A stretch of 64,000 bases of DNA from HGM04593 sp045660825 (GCA_045660825.1 JAZREN010000046.1:1-64000), one strand, 5' to 3'; shown: positions 33,763-43,548, counted from the first letter of the stretch. The notes: generated by a model not told the origin, from the letters alone. Numbers and translations: made by a program.

Positions 33763-34050
33763 ATGACAAAGTACAGATTGAAGACTAAAAAGAGTGGTAA
33801 AAGCAATGGTGCTCTAAAGGAATTGTACAAGGAGATAGAAAGCGGGGTGGCAGACAGCAACAGAACTATTGGGAACGCGGTTGTCGATACATACAAGAGC
33901 ATTGAAAACGGTACCGTTGGTGCATACAAGGCCATAGAAAATGGAGTGGTGAACACATACAATAAAATAGAGAATGGTGTGGTAAACACTTATAAAAAGA
34001 TAGAAAAGAAATTTGTAGACAAATTCCTTGAAGAAGTACCCGAAGAGTAA
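33763..34050 (+). CDS. Small protein of 11-residue amphipathic repeats
   Basis: A 95-residue protein. After a basic N terminus (TKYRLKTKKSGKSNG) it is built of consecutive 11-residue units, best seen as TYKSIENGTVG, AYKAIENGVVN, TYNKIENGVVN, TYKKIEKKFVD. It has no signal peptide or membrane segment. Hendecad repeats form long amphipathic helices, as in LEA-like proteins and alpha-synuclein, that fold on membranes or protein surfaces. Similar small proteins occur in other gut bacteria, but I cannot give a function. It is divergent from the AraC regulator. Confidence 0.8.
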   Translation: MTKYRLKTKKSGKSNGALKELYKEIESGVADSNRTIGNAVVDTYKSIENGTVGAYKAIENGVVNTYNKIENGVVNTYKKIEKKFVDKFLEEVPEE

Positions 34051-34234
34051 ATTCGTGTCTTCAAAATACGAATGGAAATGGAATACTATTTTGATAGAAT
34101 CATCGAACGCAAAGGTACAGGAGCCATAAATTCGAATTTATCTAACAGCCTTGACACAGTTCAGTTGACGCCCCCTCAATCCCTGACGTTGATATCTTAT
34201 TGTATAAACATTCTGTTATTCTGCAATTTTTGAA

Positions 34235-34262
34235 CTAAATTTGTAGCATATTACAAATTTAG
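34235..34262. promoter_or_regulatory. Hairpin overlapping the U32 gene promoter
   Basis: CTAAATTTGTA (34235-34245) / TACAAATTTAG (34252-34262) is a perfect 11-bp dyad. It contains the -7 box TAAATTTG (34236-34243) and ends seven bases before the start codon. It may be an operator or a 5'-UTR hairpin. Confidence 0.5.
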
Positions 34263-34269
34263 GAACAAT

Positions 34270-36093
34270 ATGTCACAGACTCCACGCAAGATAGAACTCC
34301 TTGCCCCGGCAAAGGATTATGAAACGGGTATTGCTGCAATCAACCATGGTGCCGATGCCGTGTACATTGGTGCGGCGCAGTTCGGAGCGCGACAAGCTGC
34401 CGGCAACTCGGTAGAGGATATTGCACGCCTGGTGGACTATGCCCACATCTTTGGAGTGAAGGTGTATGTGACACTGAATACCATTATCTATGACGAGGAG
34501 ATTGCGGCAGTGGAGCAACTTGTGAAGGAGTTGTACGATGCGGGCGTTGATGCGCTCATTGTACAGGATATGGGAATTTCGGGAATGAACATACCGCCCA
34601 TACCTTTGCATGCCAGCACGCAGATGGATAACCGCACGGTGGAGAAGGTGAAATTCCTCTCCGATGTCGGTTTCCCCCGCGCTGTGCTTGCACGCGAGTT
34701 GACCTTGGAGCAGATAAAGGAGATACACAGCGCTGTGCCCGAAACTGAACTCGAGGTGTTTGTGCATGGTGCGCTCTGCGTGAGCTACAGCGGGCAGTGC
34801 TATGCATCGCAGCACTGCTATGGCCGCAGTGCCAACCGTGGCGCCTGTGCGCAGTTCTGCCGCCTGGCATTTGACCTTGTTGATGCCGAAGGCAAAGTTG
34901 TTGAGCGTGACAGGCATCTGCTCTCGCTCAAGGATATGAACCGCTCGGCCTCGCTGGAGGAGATGCTCGATGCGGGCGTGACATCGCTGAAGATTGAAGG
35001 ACGTTTGAAGGACACATCGTATGTGAAGAACATTACTGCATATTACCGTGCCAAGCTTGACGAGATCTTTGCACGTCGCAATGAGTATGAGCGTGCTTCA
35101 CAGGGAAAATGCTATCCGCAATTCGCACCGGCACCAGAGAAGAGCTTCAATCGTGGCTTCACCGACTACATGCTGCATGGCACAAAGGACGGAATGACAT
35201 CGTTCGAGAGTCCCAAATCAAAGGGTGAATACATTGGCAGGGTGAAATTCGTGTCACGTTACTATTTTACCATCGTCGGTGGTGACTTCAATAATGGTGA
35301 TGGAGCCTGCTTCGTTGGGCAAGACGGCAAGCTACATGGTTTCCGCATAAACAAGGTGGAGGGCAACAGGATATACCCGCAGAGAATGCCGCAGATTGAG
35401 AGCGGTGACGAACTCTACCGTAACTACGACTGCGATTTCGAGCGCCAGCTCTCGCGCCCCGATGCACCGCGTCGCATTGCCATATCGTTGCGCTTTGCTG
35501 ACAGCGCCTCCGGCTTCAGCCTGCAGGCTACGGATGAGAGCGGGGCAGAGCACTGCGTTGAGTTCCCGTTCAAGAAGGAGGTGGCGCGTTCATCGCAACG
35601 TGAGAACATCATAAACCAGCTTGGCAAGTGGGGCAACACTCCGTTTGAGGTTGCAAAAGTTGATGTGGAACTGGCCGATGATTGGTTTGTGCCATCATCA
35701 TTGTTGTCCGAGATGCGCCGCACATTGTGCAAACTTATCCTAAAGAACAGACGTGCTGCGGTTGAGCGCACCGACATGCGACTCAAGGATAACGATATAA
35801 GTTATATTACAACTGTGCTCGACTACAAAGGCAATGTATCGAACAAATATGCACAACAATTCTATAAGCAGCACAAGGTTGCTGATGTGCTGCCGGCTTT
35901 TGAACTTGCGGGCAAGGATGGTGCAACGGTGATGTTCTGCAGACATTGCCTCAAGTACAGCATGGGGTGGTGCACAAAGAGCGGCAAGCCTTCGCCTTAT
36001 AAGGAGCCATTCTACATAGTATCGGGCGACGGCCGCAGGTTCCGCCTTGCTTTCGATTGCAAAGAGTGTGTGATGAGGGTGGTAGCAGAGTAA
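34270..36093 (+). CDS. Peptidase U32 family protein (RNA hydroxylation type)
   Basis: A 607-residue protein. It begins with the U32 core: ELLAPAKDYETGIAAINHGADAVYIGAAQFGAR, HASTQMD, and the cysteine-rich segment GALCVSYSGQCYASQHCYGRSANRGACAQFCR. A C-terminal extension carries more cysteines (CRHCLKYSMGWCTK and CKEC). Family knowledge: U32 members such as TrhP and RlhA are needed for hydroxylation of tRNA or 23S rRNA and bind iron-sulfur clusters, rather than being simple proteases. Which RNA is modified here is unknown. It is monocistronic, with a hairpin-covered promoter and a terminator. Confidence 0.88.
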   Translation: MSQTPRKIELLAPAKDYETGIAAINHGADAVYIGAAQFGARQAAGNSVEDIARLVDYAHIFGVKVYVTLNTIIYDEEIAAVEQLVKELYDAGVDALIVQDMGISGMNIPPIPLHASTQMDNRTVEKVKFLSDVGFPRAVLARELTLEQIKEIHSAVPETELEVFVHGALCVSYSGQCYASQHCYGRSANRGACAQFCRLAFDLVDAEGKVVERDRHLLSLKDMNRSASLEEMLDAGVTSLKIEGRLKDTSYVKNITAYYRAKLDEIFARRNEYERASQGKCYPQFAPAPEKSFNRGFTDYMLHGTKDGMTSFESPKSKGEYIGRVKFVSRYYFTIVGGDFNNGDGACFVGQDGKLHGFRINKVEGNRIYPQRMPQIESGDELYRNYDCDFERQLSRPDAPRRIAISLRFADSASGFSLQATDESGAEHCVEFPFKKEVARSSQRENIINQLGKWGNTPFEVAKVDVELADDWFVPSSLLSEMRRTLCKLILKNRRAAVERTDMRLKDNDISYITTVLDYKGNVSNKYAQQFYKQHKVADVLPAFELAGKDGATVMFCRHCLKYSMGWCTKSGKPSPYKEPFYIVSGDGRRFRLAFDCKECVMRVVAE

Positions 36094-36098
36094 TACAA

Positions 36099-36131
36099 AA
36101 AGCCGCGCCTTAGGGGAACGACGCGGCTTTC
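36099..36131 (+). terminator. Terminator after the U32 gene
   Basis: AAAGCCGCG (36099-36107) / CGCGGCTTT (36122-36130), then TCTTCT. Confidence 0.75.
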
Positions 36132-36224
36132 TTCTACAGGCAAACGCTTTTGCCCGCCGGATTCCGACCTTCACAGGCAGGAGTTTCCGTATTGAATCTA
36201 TTACTATGAAAAACACATAAATAT

Positions 36225-36262
36225 AACAATCCGTGGAAAGGTTTTGTTTTCCACGGATTGTT
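36225..36262. terminator. Long terminator hairpin at the end of addAB
   Basis: AACAATCCGTGGAAA (36225-36239) / TTTCCACGGATTGTT (36248-36262) is a perfect 15-bp stem in the convergent gap. It probably ends the leftward addAB transcript. Confidence 0.8.
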
Positions 36263-36291
36263 AAAATTTATAAAAAGGTGAAGTACCTCTC

Positions 36292-39243
36292 TTATTTGCC
36301 ACAAATCTTGCGATAATCGCAGTATTTGCATGTATCGCTGTTGCAAGTTGGCTTGAAAGGTATGTTGTTGTCAAAAATCTCCTTTAACACAGCATCTAAC
36401 CTAATCATATATTCTTCCTTTATATCACTGATGTCGGTGACAGGCCTTGACGAAACATCAATGACAAAATTCTCACGCTGTGGGTTATTGGGGGTATGTA
36501 TATATAACAATGACGGAGATATTTTTCTCGCAACCGACGCCCTGACAGTGTCAAGCCACTTGAAATCACCTTTACCTACCGGCTTCTCGCCCTTCATCAG
36601 TTCGTCAAGGATAACGGAATACAAGAATGCCTGTACGCGATTACCCGCCGAGATAATCTCGTTGGCAAAGATATCGTCGAGCGATGTCTTTGATTCGGTC
36701 TTGTACTGTCCTGTCTTGTAGTCAACAATGTTGATTGTGTCGTCCTTTATGTCAACGCGGTCAATCTTTCCACCCAATGCGGCATAAATGTCATAGTCCG
36801 GGCAGTTGATGGTGTAGGGCATGGATATGCTACGTTCGCCACCAACATACGTGAACGGTGCAAAGTCGTAGTCTATTTTCACAAGTCTCACGAGGAAACA
36901 ATGAAGAACGTCACGGTTAATGTACTGCTCTCCATTGTACTCCACATCGTTGCCATTGAAGAATTCTTTTGAGAATGCCGCGTCAATATATTTGTACAAA
37001 AGCGCATCGTTCTTTATGTACGTATCAAGCATCTCTTTGTATATGATACCATCGCCACGTTTAGCCAGTTCTTTGTACAGTGTGTCGGCTGCACAATGGA
37101 ATATGTTACCGAAATCCAATGTCTGCACCTCGTCATTAATGTCATCGGGCTTCTTTATGGCAAGTACGTAGTAGTAGAAGAACTGCAAGCCACATCTTAT
37201 GTATCTGTTAATGGCAGAAGGTGTTATAGGCTGTGCATTCTCGTTTTTTCTGCTGTCGAATCGTTCACGCAGTTTGTCGATAATCTTGTCACTCTTGTCT
37301 ATCTCTGCGACATCAATATTGTTGTTTCCCTGCTGCGATGTGAGAGACAAATGCTTGACATCATACAGTTTGCTACCGAGCAACTGTAGTATATAGCGTG
37401 AACACTCACCTCGGCTTTCGGTAGAACTGTTATACACCAATGTGATGTTCTCGGCACGCTGCAACAGGCGATAGAAATAGTATGAGTAGATTGAGTCTCG
37501 GTGTTCGCTGAGGGTGAGACCGAATGCACGGCGAAGATTGTATGGGACGTATGAGTTCTCATTGCTCTTCTTGGGCAGGTTACCTTCGTTCACTCCAAGC
37601 AATATGACATTCTTGAAATCGAGGTTGCGTGTCTCGAGCAATCCCATAATTTGCAATCCCACGACCGGCTCGCCGTGGAACGGCATCGTCAAAGACGAGA
37701 GTACTCTTGTCAGCAGGCGACCCAAGGTTTTCTGCTTCAGATGCAACTCGCCACTGGCTACAAGGCTCCTGAATCTTTGCACCTGGGTGAATACCTTGTA
37801 AATAGCCTCTATAAATATCTTGTCATACAATGGCGCATCCTCCTCTTCTTTTTGCAGATATGAGTCGGCGATGCGTCTTGTGATGGCAAGTATGTTGTCG
37901 AGCCACTCCTTGTTGTCGGTGTGGTGAAGGAAAAGAAGCGACAGGAACTCGTCTTTTGCCAGAGTCTCATATTCAGGGAAGAATTTCTTTTCGTTCATCA
38001 ACTCATCGCACAATGCCAAGGCATTCTGGCTGCAACGCACTACATAGGGGTGACGCAAAAGCTCACTCACAAAAGAGAGTGTGTACCTGTTGTGTTTTTC
38101 GCTCCAGCCTCTTGCAGCGAGTTCCACCATCTGCTTGATGAGTGTGAAGATTGGGGTGTGCGACACCGGGAATCCCATTGTAACATTCAAGTGCTCAAGC
38201 TTATGACCATTAGCTACGGGTGGCAGGGTATGGATTACCGACTCAAGCATTGTTTCATCACATAGCACAACAGCTGTTTCAATTTCCTTTTGGGTGAGGT
38301 TGTTGTCAAGCCAGGTAGAGAGGTAACGCGTTTCAATGCTGTCGTTGTTCGCCTCCACAACAGTGACGTTCTTCTTTTCGGCAAGATTATTGAACGCATA
38401 ACCTTTTAACTCATTAGGGAAACGCTCAAGGTTCTTGCGCATGAAATGACCCGCCTCGTGTCTTGGGTTTGTAGTGTAATGCTTGTCGTAGTCCCAGTAG
38501 AAAATGGCTTTTCCCCTTTTGTGCACGATGTCAAAAAGCGTCCTCTCCACATCGTTCAAGGCGTTGAAACCTACAAACACGTATTTGCTGTGCTCAAGGA
38601 CTATGTTGTCGCTGTTCTCAATCACGTCGCGGTACAGCATACCCTCGTATGCAAGATTCTGTTGGCGCAGCGACTCCTTGAAACTACTGTAAATGGAATA
38701 CAATCTCTCCCACAGATCAATGAAATTCTGCTTTATTTCGCTCTCTTTGTCCATGTTGAAATTGACAAAGAAACGCTGTACAGACTTCGCCTGCTCCTCT
38801 GTGAGTGTGCCTTTTCCATTACCCAGTTCGCGTAGCTCCTTGATGTTTGCAAACAGTTCCTTTGCATTGACAAGGTGCTTGTCGATATCGTCGAAATCCT
38901 TTATGAGAATCTCGCCCCAATAGTAGAACTCGTCGAGTGATTCAATGCTTTTTTCGTACTCCTCCTTGCTTTCGCCCGGTTTCATGGGGCGCATATATTC
39001 CTTGTAGAGCTTGCTCACAAGCAGCACAGGGTCGCATATTGCCAGCTTGCTGTTCTTCTGGAATAGTTCTCCAATGGTCATGTAACGTGGGCTCCACATT
39101 GGCTTGCCGCCGTTCTTCTCCAATAAATATTCGCTAAAGAAGAGGCTGGCACGTTTGTTTGGAAAAACAATTGCCACATCCTCGAGTTTACCATTGAATT
39201 TCTCGTATATATCCTCGGCTACAATTTTCAAAAACGGTGTCAT
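36292..39243 (-). CDS. addB: AddB-like helicase/nuclease subunit
   Basis: A 983-residue protein. The N terminus resembles an inactivated UvrD-like helicase fold (VAIVFPNKRASLFFSEYLLE). The C-terminal 270 residues are a PD-(D/E)XK nuclease (PSAINRYIRCGLQFFYYY, GNIFH, GGKIDRVDI, IVDYKTGQ, RVQAFLYSVIL). The cysteines in RCGLQ and in CKYCDYRKIC fit the 4Fe-4S cluster of AddB/RecB-type nucleases. With AddA it forms the complex that resects double-strand breaks for RecA. It starts four bases after the addA stop. A housekeeping repair function is most likely. Confidence 0.88.
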   Translation of the reverse strand: MTPFLKIVAEDIYEKFNGKLEDVAIVFPNKRASLFFSEYLLEKNGGKPMWSPRYMTIGELFQKNSKLAICDPVLLVSKLYKEYMRPMKPGESKEEYEKSIESLDEFYYWGEILIKDFDDIDKHLVNAKELFANIKELRELGNGKGTLTEEQAKSVQRFFVNFNMDKESEIKQNFIDLWERLYSIYSSFKESLRQQNLAYEGMLYRDVIENSDNIVLEHSKYVFVGFNALNDVERTLFDIVHKRGKAIFYWDYDKHYTTNPRHEAGHFMRKNLERFPNELKGYAFNNLAEKKNVTVVEANNDSIETRYLSTWLDNNLTQKEIETAVVLCDETMLESVIHTLPPVANGHKLEHLNVTMGFPVSHTPIFTLIKQMVELAARGWSEKHNRYTLSFVSELLRHPYVVRCSQNALALCDELMNEKKFFPEYETLAKDEFLSLLFLHHTDNKEWLDNILAITRRIADSYLQKEEEDAPLYDKIFIEAIYKVFTQVQRFRSLVASGELHLKQKTLGRLLTRVLSSLTMPFHGEPVVGLQIMGLLETRNLDFKNVILLGVNEGNLPKKSNENSYVPYNLRRAFGLTLSEHRDSIYSYYFYRLLQRAENITLVYNSSTESRGECSRYILQLLGSKLYDVKHLSLTSQQGNNNIDVAEIDKSDKIIDKLRERFDSRKNENAQPITPSAINRYIRCGLQFFYYYVLAIKKPDDINDEVQTLDFGNIFHCAADTLYKELAKRGDGIIYKEMLDTYIKNDALLYKYIDAAFSKEFFNGNDVEYNGEQYINRDVLHCFLVRLVKIDYDFAPFTYVGGERSISMPYTINCPDYDIYAALGGKIDRVDIKDDTINIVDYKTGQYKTESKTSLDDIFANEIISAGNRVQAFLYSVILDELMKGEKPVGKGDFKWLDTVRASVARKISPSLLYIHTPNNPQRENFVIDVSSRPVTDISDIKEEYMIRLDAVLKEIFDNNIPFKPTCNSDTCKYCDYRKICGK

Positions 39244-39247
39244 ATGT

Positions 39248-42200
39248 TTATACCTCCTTTATGTAATTTTTATATACGTACCACACGAATCCTTTGACAT
39301 TGGTGTAACCAATAGCCTTCAGCAGTTCCATGTAGTTCTTTACCTGATCATAATACTCTTCGCGTTCCTTACCGAACTTGTAGTCTATGACAATTGCTTC
39401 ATTGTCCTTTACCATAACACGGTCGGGGCGACGGCTCTTTGTTTCGCCGCTACTGAGAATTGCACACTCATTGTACAGTTTGTAAGTGCCATCGAACCAA
39501 CCCGCAGCGTCCTTGTTTGAAATGGCCTTTTCAATCAATCTCTTGATCCTCTCGTAATGTTCGGCCGAGGAGATGAGTCCCTCAATCATCAGTTTGTCAA
39601 GAGCTTGTGAAACGTCGTTGGCATGTGAGATACCCGACATGACAAGGTGCATGAGTTTTCCGTCCTCGATGTATTCATATTGGCGTACCTCCTCCTCGTC
39701 TTTAGCCAAAAAGCGCTCGGTTTCGTTTGATTGTCTGAACTCAATCTTGCTGTCAAAGTATTTGAATGGCTGCAAACAGACTTCGCACTCCGCGTCGAAA
39801 GGATTCTCGTTGTTAACCTTGACTTCACATCCCTCTGTCTTGCTGCAACTGACGCAATGGCCGTATGTGAGACAGCCGGAAATGTTGGCACCCATTGTGC
39901 CATCGGCATTGTCGTTGTAGCCGAAACCCGGCAAACTTTTTATATTCTCGACCACTTTGTTTACCAATTTCGACATGTTCTCACCTGTTCCATTGTCGGC
40001 ATTGGTAAAGACGAAAAGGTTGCTTTTGGCTCTTGTTGTCGCTACATACAGGATGTTCAGGTTGTCGACAACCTGATACATGTACTCACTGTAGTACTCC
40101 TTGTCGAACATACTTTCTCTCAAATCGCTCTTGCATTTTATAGGCAGCAGGCTGAGTTTGTCAAATGGCGCCGCTGTTGGCTTGCACCACAGGAGTGTAC
40201 GTGTGTCGCCTGTCAGAATCCAGTTGCAGAATGGGATTATGACAGTGTGGAATTCCAATCCCTTTGACTTGTGTATTGTCATGACACGCACACTATCCAA
40301 GCTCTCGGCCGGGATACACTTTCCACTAATCTTTTCGTCCCAGGCATTCAACAGCTTATTGATGTCGGAACTGCGGCTGTTTATGAATTGTGAAACATGG
40401 TCAAGGAAGGTGTATATGTATGCCTCCTCGTCCTTTGACTTTGAGACATTGAGCAGTGCCAATAGTTGTTCTATCATTTCGTACAATGGCAACCCTTTCA
40501 ACTTTTGCAATGATTTGCAGAACTCCTCTGGCAACAGATCCTCGATATTGCTGTCTATGCTACCGGTGAAATCCTGTCGGGTTCCTTTTATCACCTTGTC
40601 ATACAACTTTACCAAATTAGCAATATTGATGCGGTCACTTGGTGTTGCTATGTAGCGCAGCGCCGATATCACCAACTGCACTGTGAGCGACGAGGATAGT
40701 TTGTACGCCTCGTCTGAAACAATTTTTATACCATCAAACTCTTTGTCGAAGGCTTCTACAACCCTTTGCACTTCATAGTTGTAGCGCGTTAGGATTGTGA
40801 TGTCGCCCGGAGCCACATTCTCCTCATCCAAGAGTCTGTGCAATGTCTGCATCAATTGGGCGGTTGCGGCTTCGACGAAATCCGCGTATGCTTCTGTTTT
40901 TTTCACTTGGAGAACCTCTACGTAACCCTCATCAGGTTTTTTCGCCGGCACAGCCTGTTCTACATCGCTGTATGCCTGCTTAATTTCAGCAATTCCATCT
41001 TTGCCGATATCCTGGATATAACTGCTTCCTATGGTGTTAATAGAAGCCCTGTATAGCGTGTTGTTGAAATCAACGATTCGCCTATCGCTACGGTAGTTGG
41101 TTGATTTATATGTTGTACCGTCCACTTTCACATCCTGGTTGGCGAATGTAATCTGGTCATCGCGGAATTTATCCCCAATATTGTTCATGATGTTCCAGTC
41201 GCTATTGCGCCAACGGTAGATAGACTGTTTTACATCACCTACGATGAGGTTGAAATTGCCGCGTGAAAGAATCTCCTTGAGTAATACCTCGAAACATATC
41301 CATTGCAGTTTTGAGGTATCCTGAAATTCGTCAATGAACACATGCTCAATCTCTGTTCCAATCTTCTCAAATATAAAAGAGGTGTTGTTGGCAACCATTG
41401 TACTCAAAAGGTGCGAAGTGTCGGCAAGCAAGAAACGGTTCTCGCGTGCGTTCTCCTCCTTTAATATATCGGCGATGTTGTTCAACATACCCAATTGGTG
41501 AAATTTCTCAAGTACGAGCTTGCAGTTTGTCTGTGTAGTGACGAGTTTGCTGGCTTCCTTTATCAACATCGCAATCTCGTCCACGTATGGGCAGACTGAG
41601 GAAATTTCAGAAGGCGTGTCGGCAAGCGCCAGAAGAGCGGGACTTATTTTACAAACACCAACTTCCGACATTTTATTAAATACCCAGCAGGTACTGCCAG
41701 AGGCTGCACCTCGCTTGAAGTCCTTTGGGCTGTATCCCTCGGCCAACTCCGAGAAACGTGCGGCAAGCTTCTTAGCTTTTGAATCCAGACTGTCATTCAA
41801 TGCTTTTACAGCTTTACGGAAATCTGTGAGCAAATCACCGTCGCTCTCTATTTGCTTGCGAAGTTCCTCACCGCGTTCCTGGTATTCTTCTTTTGTGATA
41901 TTCTTTGCAAACTCCTTCAATTCATTGTTCACTCTCCATCTCTTTCCGCTCAACAGCTTTTCCTCAATGTAATCGATGACTTGTTTGAAGTTGGCACTGC
42001 CTGGTTCAAGTTGCTTGATGTATGTGTCAACGGCATCGCCAAGCAACTCCTTGTCATCGAGCGAAATCTCAATGTCGCCGTTCAGGTCAAGTTCCTTGGC
42101 AAGTCCACGCAGGACTGACTGGAAAAAAGCATCAATGGTCTGAATGCGGAAATGGCCATAGTCATGCAACAGCATGTCAAGGGCAGTTTGCGCTCTGGCG

Positions 42201-42466
42201 GTAATTGTCTGCTCATCGAGCTCAGGCATCTGCTCCTTTATCTTTGCCATATAATCCTTGGCATCATCCAGTCTGTTGGCTACTCCGTAGAGTTTGCTGA
42301 GGATACGTTCCTTCATCTCGGCCGTAGCCTTGTTGGTGAAGGTCACGGCAAGGATATTGCGATAGGACGAGGGGTTCTTTATCAACAGTTTGATATACTC
42401 GAGAGCCAAGGTAAATGTCTTACCCGAACCCGCTGAAGCTCTGTAGATTTTTAGATTTTCTCTCAT
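39248..42466 (-). CDS. addA: AddA-like UvrD/Rep helicase-nuclease
   Basis: A 1072-residue SF1 helicase with Walker A ASAGSGKTFTLA at the N terminus, VFIDEFQDTS (Walker B), VGDVKQSIYRWR, MTIHKSKGLEF and YVATTRAKSNLFVF. The C-terminal nuclease motif is PDRVMV...VIDYKFGKE. At about residues 863-898 there is a six-cysteine insertion with spacing C-x5-C-x2-C-x5-C-x13-C-x2-C, which I do not recall from canonical AddA and which may bind metal. It is the first gene of the addAB operon. Its promoter contains TATATTCG overlapping TTCGCGAA. Confidence 0.9.
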   Translation of the reverse strand: MRENLKIYRASAGSGKTFTLALEYIKLLIKNPSSYRNILAVTFTNKATAEMKERILSKLYGVANRLDDAKDYMAKIKEQMPELDEQTITARAQTALDMLLHDYGHFRIQTIDAFFQSVLRGLAKELDLNGDIEISLDDKELLGDAVDTYIKQLEPGSANFKQVIDYIEEKLLSGKRWRVNNELKEFAKNITKEEYQERGEELRKQIESDGDLLTDFRKAVKALNDSLDSKAKKLAARFSELAEGYSPKDFKRGAASGSTCWVFNKMSEVGVCKISPALLALADTPSEISSVCPYVDEIAMLIKEASKLVTTQTNCKLVLEKFHQLGMLNNIADILKEENARENRFLLADTSHLLSTMVANNTSFIFEKIGTEIEHVFIDEFQDTSKLQWICFEVLLKEILSRGNFNLIVGDVKQSIYRWRNSDWNIMNNIGDKFRDDQITFANQDVKVDGTTYKSTNYRSDRRIVDFNNTLYRASINTIGSSYIQDIGKDGIAEIKQAYSDVEQAVPAKKPDEGYVEVLQVKKTEAYADFVEAATAQLMQTLHRLLDEENVAPGDITILTRYNYEVQRVVEAFDKEFDGIKIVSDEAYKLSSSLTVQLVISALRYIATPSDRINIANLVKLYDKVIKGTRQDFTGSIDSNIEDLLPEEFCKSLQKLKGLPLYEMIEQLLALLNVSKSKDEEAYIYTFLDHVSQFINSRSSDINKLLNAWDEKISGKCIPAESLDSVRVMTIHKSKGLEFHTVIIPFCNWILTGDTRTLLWCKPTAAPFDKLSLLPIKCKSDLRESMFDKEYYSEYMYQVVDNLNILYVATTRAKSNLFVFTNADNGTGENMSKLVNKVVENIKSLPGFGYNDNADGTMGANISGCLTYGHCVSCSKTEGCEVKVNNENPFDAECEVCLQPFKYFDSKIEFRQSNETERFLAKDEEEVRQYEYIEDGKLMHLVMSGISHANDVSQALDKLMIEGLISSAEHYERIKRLIEKAISNKDAAGWFDGTYKLYNECAILSSGETKSRRPDRVMVKDNEAIVIDYKFGKEREEYYDQVKNYMELLKAIGYTNVKGFVWYVYKNYIKEV

Positions 42467-42525
42467 GTCTTGTACTATATGGAATATATGTTATTCTAGT
42501 TCTGATTCAATAGAAGATGTATTGT

Positions 42526-42537
42526 TTCGCGAATATA
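42526..42537 (-). promoter_or_regulatory. addAB promoter with TTCGCGAA
   Basis: The minus strand reads TATATTCG (42537-42530), overlapping the palindrome TTCGCGAA (42526-42533). This is the same arrangement as the ettA promoter. Confidence 0.45.
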
Positions 42538-42625
42538 CTTTTTTTATTTGTAGAACACAAAGAAATCTTTGAGTAAAAACTTCCGTTTTATCCATCTTTT
42601 TTTCGCTCATTAAAATGTTTTGTGC

Positions 42626-42633
42626 TACCTTTG
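42626..42633 (+). promoter_or_regulatory. panB promoter -7 box
   Basis: TACCTTTG, 64 bases before the panB ATG. TCATTAAAATGT occurs twice around it (42608-42619 and 42689-42700), the second copy containing the start codon. Confidence 0.5.
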
Positions 42634-42696
42634 CTGTCGGTTTCAATCAAGCCGATACAAACACCGGCAAAGTTTAACTTTATAACATTCATTAAA

Positions 42697-43518
42697 ATGT
42701 CAAAATATTTAGTCGAAGATACACGCAAGGTGACTACACAGCGTTTCGCCGAGATGAAACGCAAGGGCGAGAAGATTGCCATGCTCACAGCATATGATTA
42801 CACAACAGCATCAATCCTTGATGCGGCAGGCATCGATGCATTGTTGGTCGGCGACTCGGCCTCCAATGTCATGGCCGGTAACGCAACGACACTTCCCATC
42901 ACAGTCGATGAGATGATCTACTACGCAAAGGGTGTGGTGCGTGGCGTGAAACGCGCTCTGGTTGTTGTGGACATGCCATTCGGTTCATACCAGGTGAATG
43001 CCGATGAAGCAGCGAAGAACGCAATACGCATAATGAAGGAGACAAATGCCGATGCTGTGAAGATGGAGGGTGGTGAGGAAATCCTCCCTGCAGTGCGCAG
43101 AATCCTTGACGCAGGCATTCCAATAATGGCACACTTGGGTTTGACGCCACAGAGCATCAACAAGTTCGGCACATACGGCGTGCGTGCCAAGGACGAGGCC
43201 GAGGCTGCCAAACTGTTGTCCGACGCTAAAATGCTTGCCGATGCGGGTTGTTTTGCACTTGTGCTTGAGAAAATCCCCGCAACACTAGCCCAGGAGGTCG
43301 CAAAGAATATCGATATCCCGGTCATTGGCATCGGTGCCGGCGTGAACGTGGACGGTCAGGTTCTTGTCTATGCCGACATGCTTGGCATGACAGCCGATTT
43401 CAAGCCTAAATTCCTGCGTCGTTATGCCGACTTGAACACCATCATCACAGATGCTGTAGGCAGCTATGTCAGCGATGTGAAGGCTTGCGATTTCCCTAAC
43501 GCAAATGAACAGTACTGA
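42697..43518 (+). CDS. panB: 3-methyl-2-oxobutanoate hydroxymethyltransferase
   Basis: A 273-residue enzyme of pantothenate synthesis that transfers a hydroxymethyl group from methylene-tetrahydrofolate to ketoisovalerate. ATG 42697 is used; the frame is open to 42622, but the predicted mRNA starts near 42640. Characteristic segments are MLTAYDYTTASILDAAGIDALLVGDS, VKMEGG, MAHLGLTPQS and IGIGAG. Metal and substrate ligands (Asp in VGDS, Asp in DMPFGS, Glu in MEGG, Glu in LEKIP) are all present. It is monocistronic by appearance, and panC/panD are not in the window. Confidence 0.96.
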   Translation: MSKYLVEDTRKVTTQRFAEMKRKGEKIAMLTAYDYTTASILDAAGIDALLVGDSASNVMAGNATTLPITVDEMIYYAKGVVRGVKRALVVVDMPFGSYQVNADEAAKNAIRIMKETNADAVKMEGGEEILPAVRRILDAGIPIMAHLGLTPQSINKFGTYGVRAKDEAEAAKLLSDAKMLADAGCFALVLEKIPATLAQEVAKNIDIPVIGIGAGVNVDGQVLVYADMLGMTADFKPKFLRRYADLNTIITDAVGSYVSDVKACDFPNANEQY

Positions 43519-43548
43519 TACTTATTTTTTAGAATATTGTAAAGACTT

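Noticed and set aside
36292..42466. The two large helicase/nuclease genes as a phage-defence system
   Set aside because: The gene order, domains and cysteine cluster fit the housekeeping AddAB repair complex.
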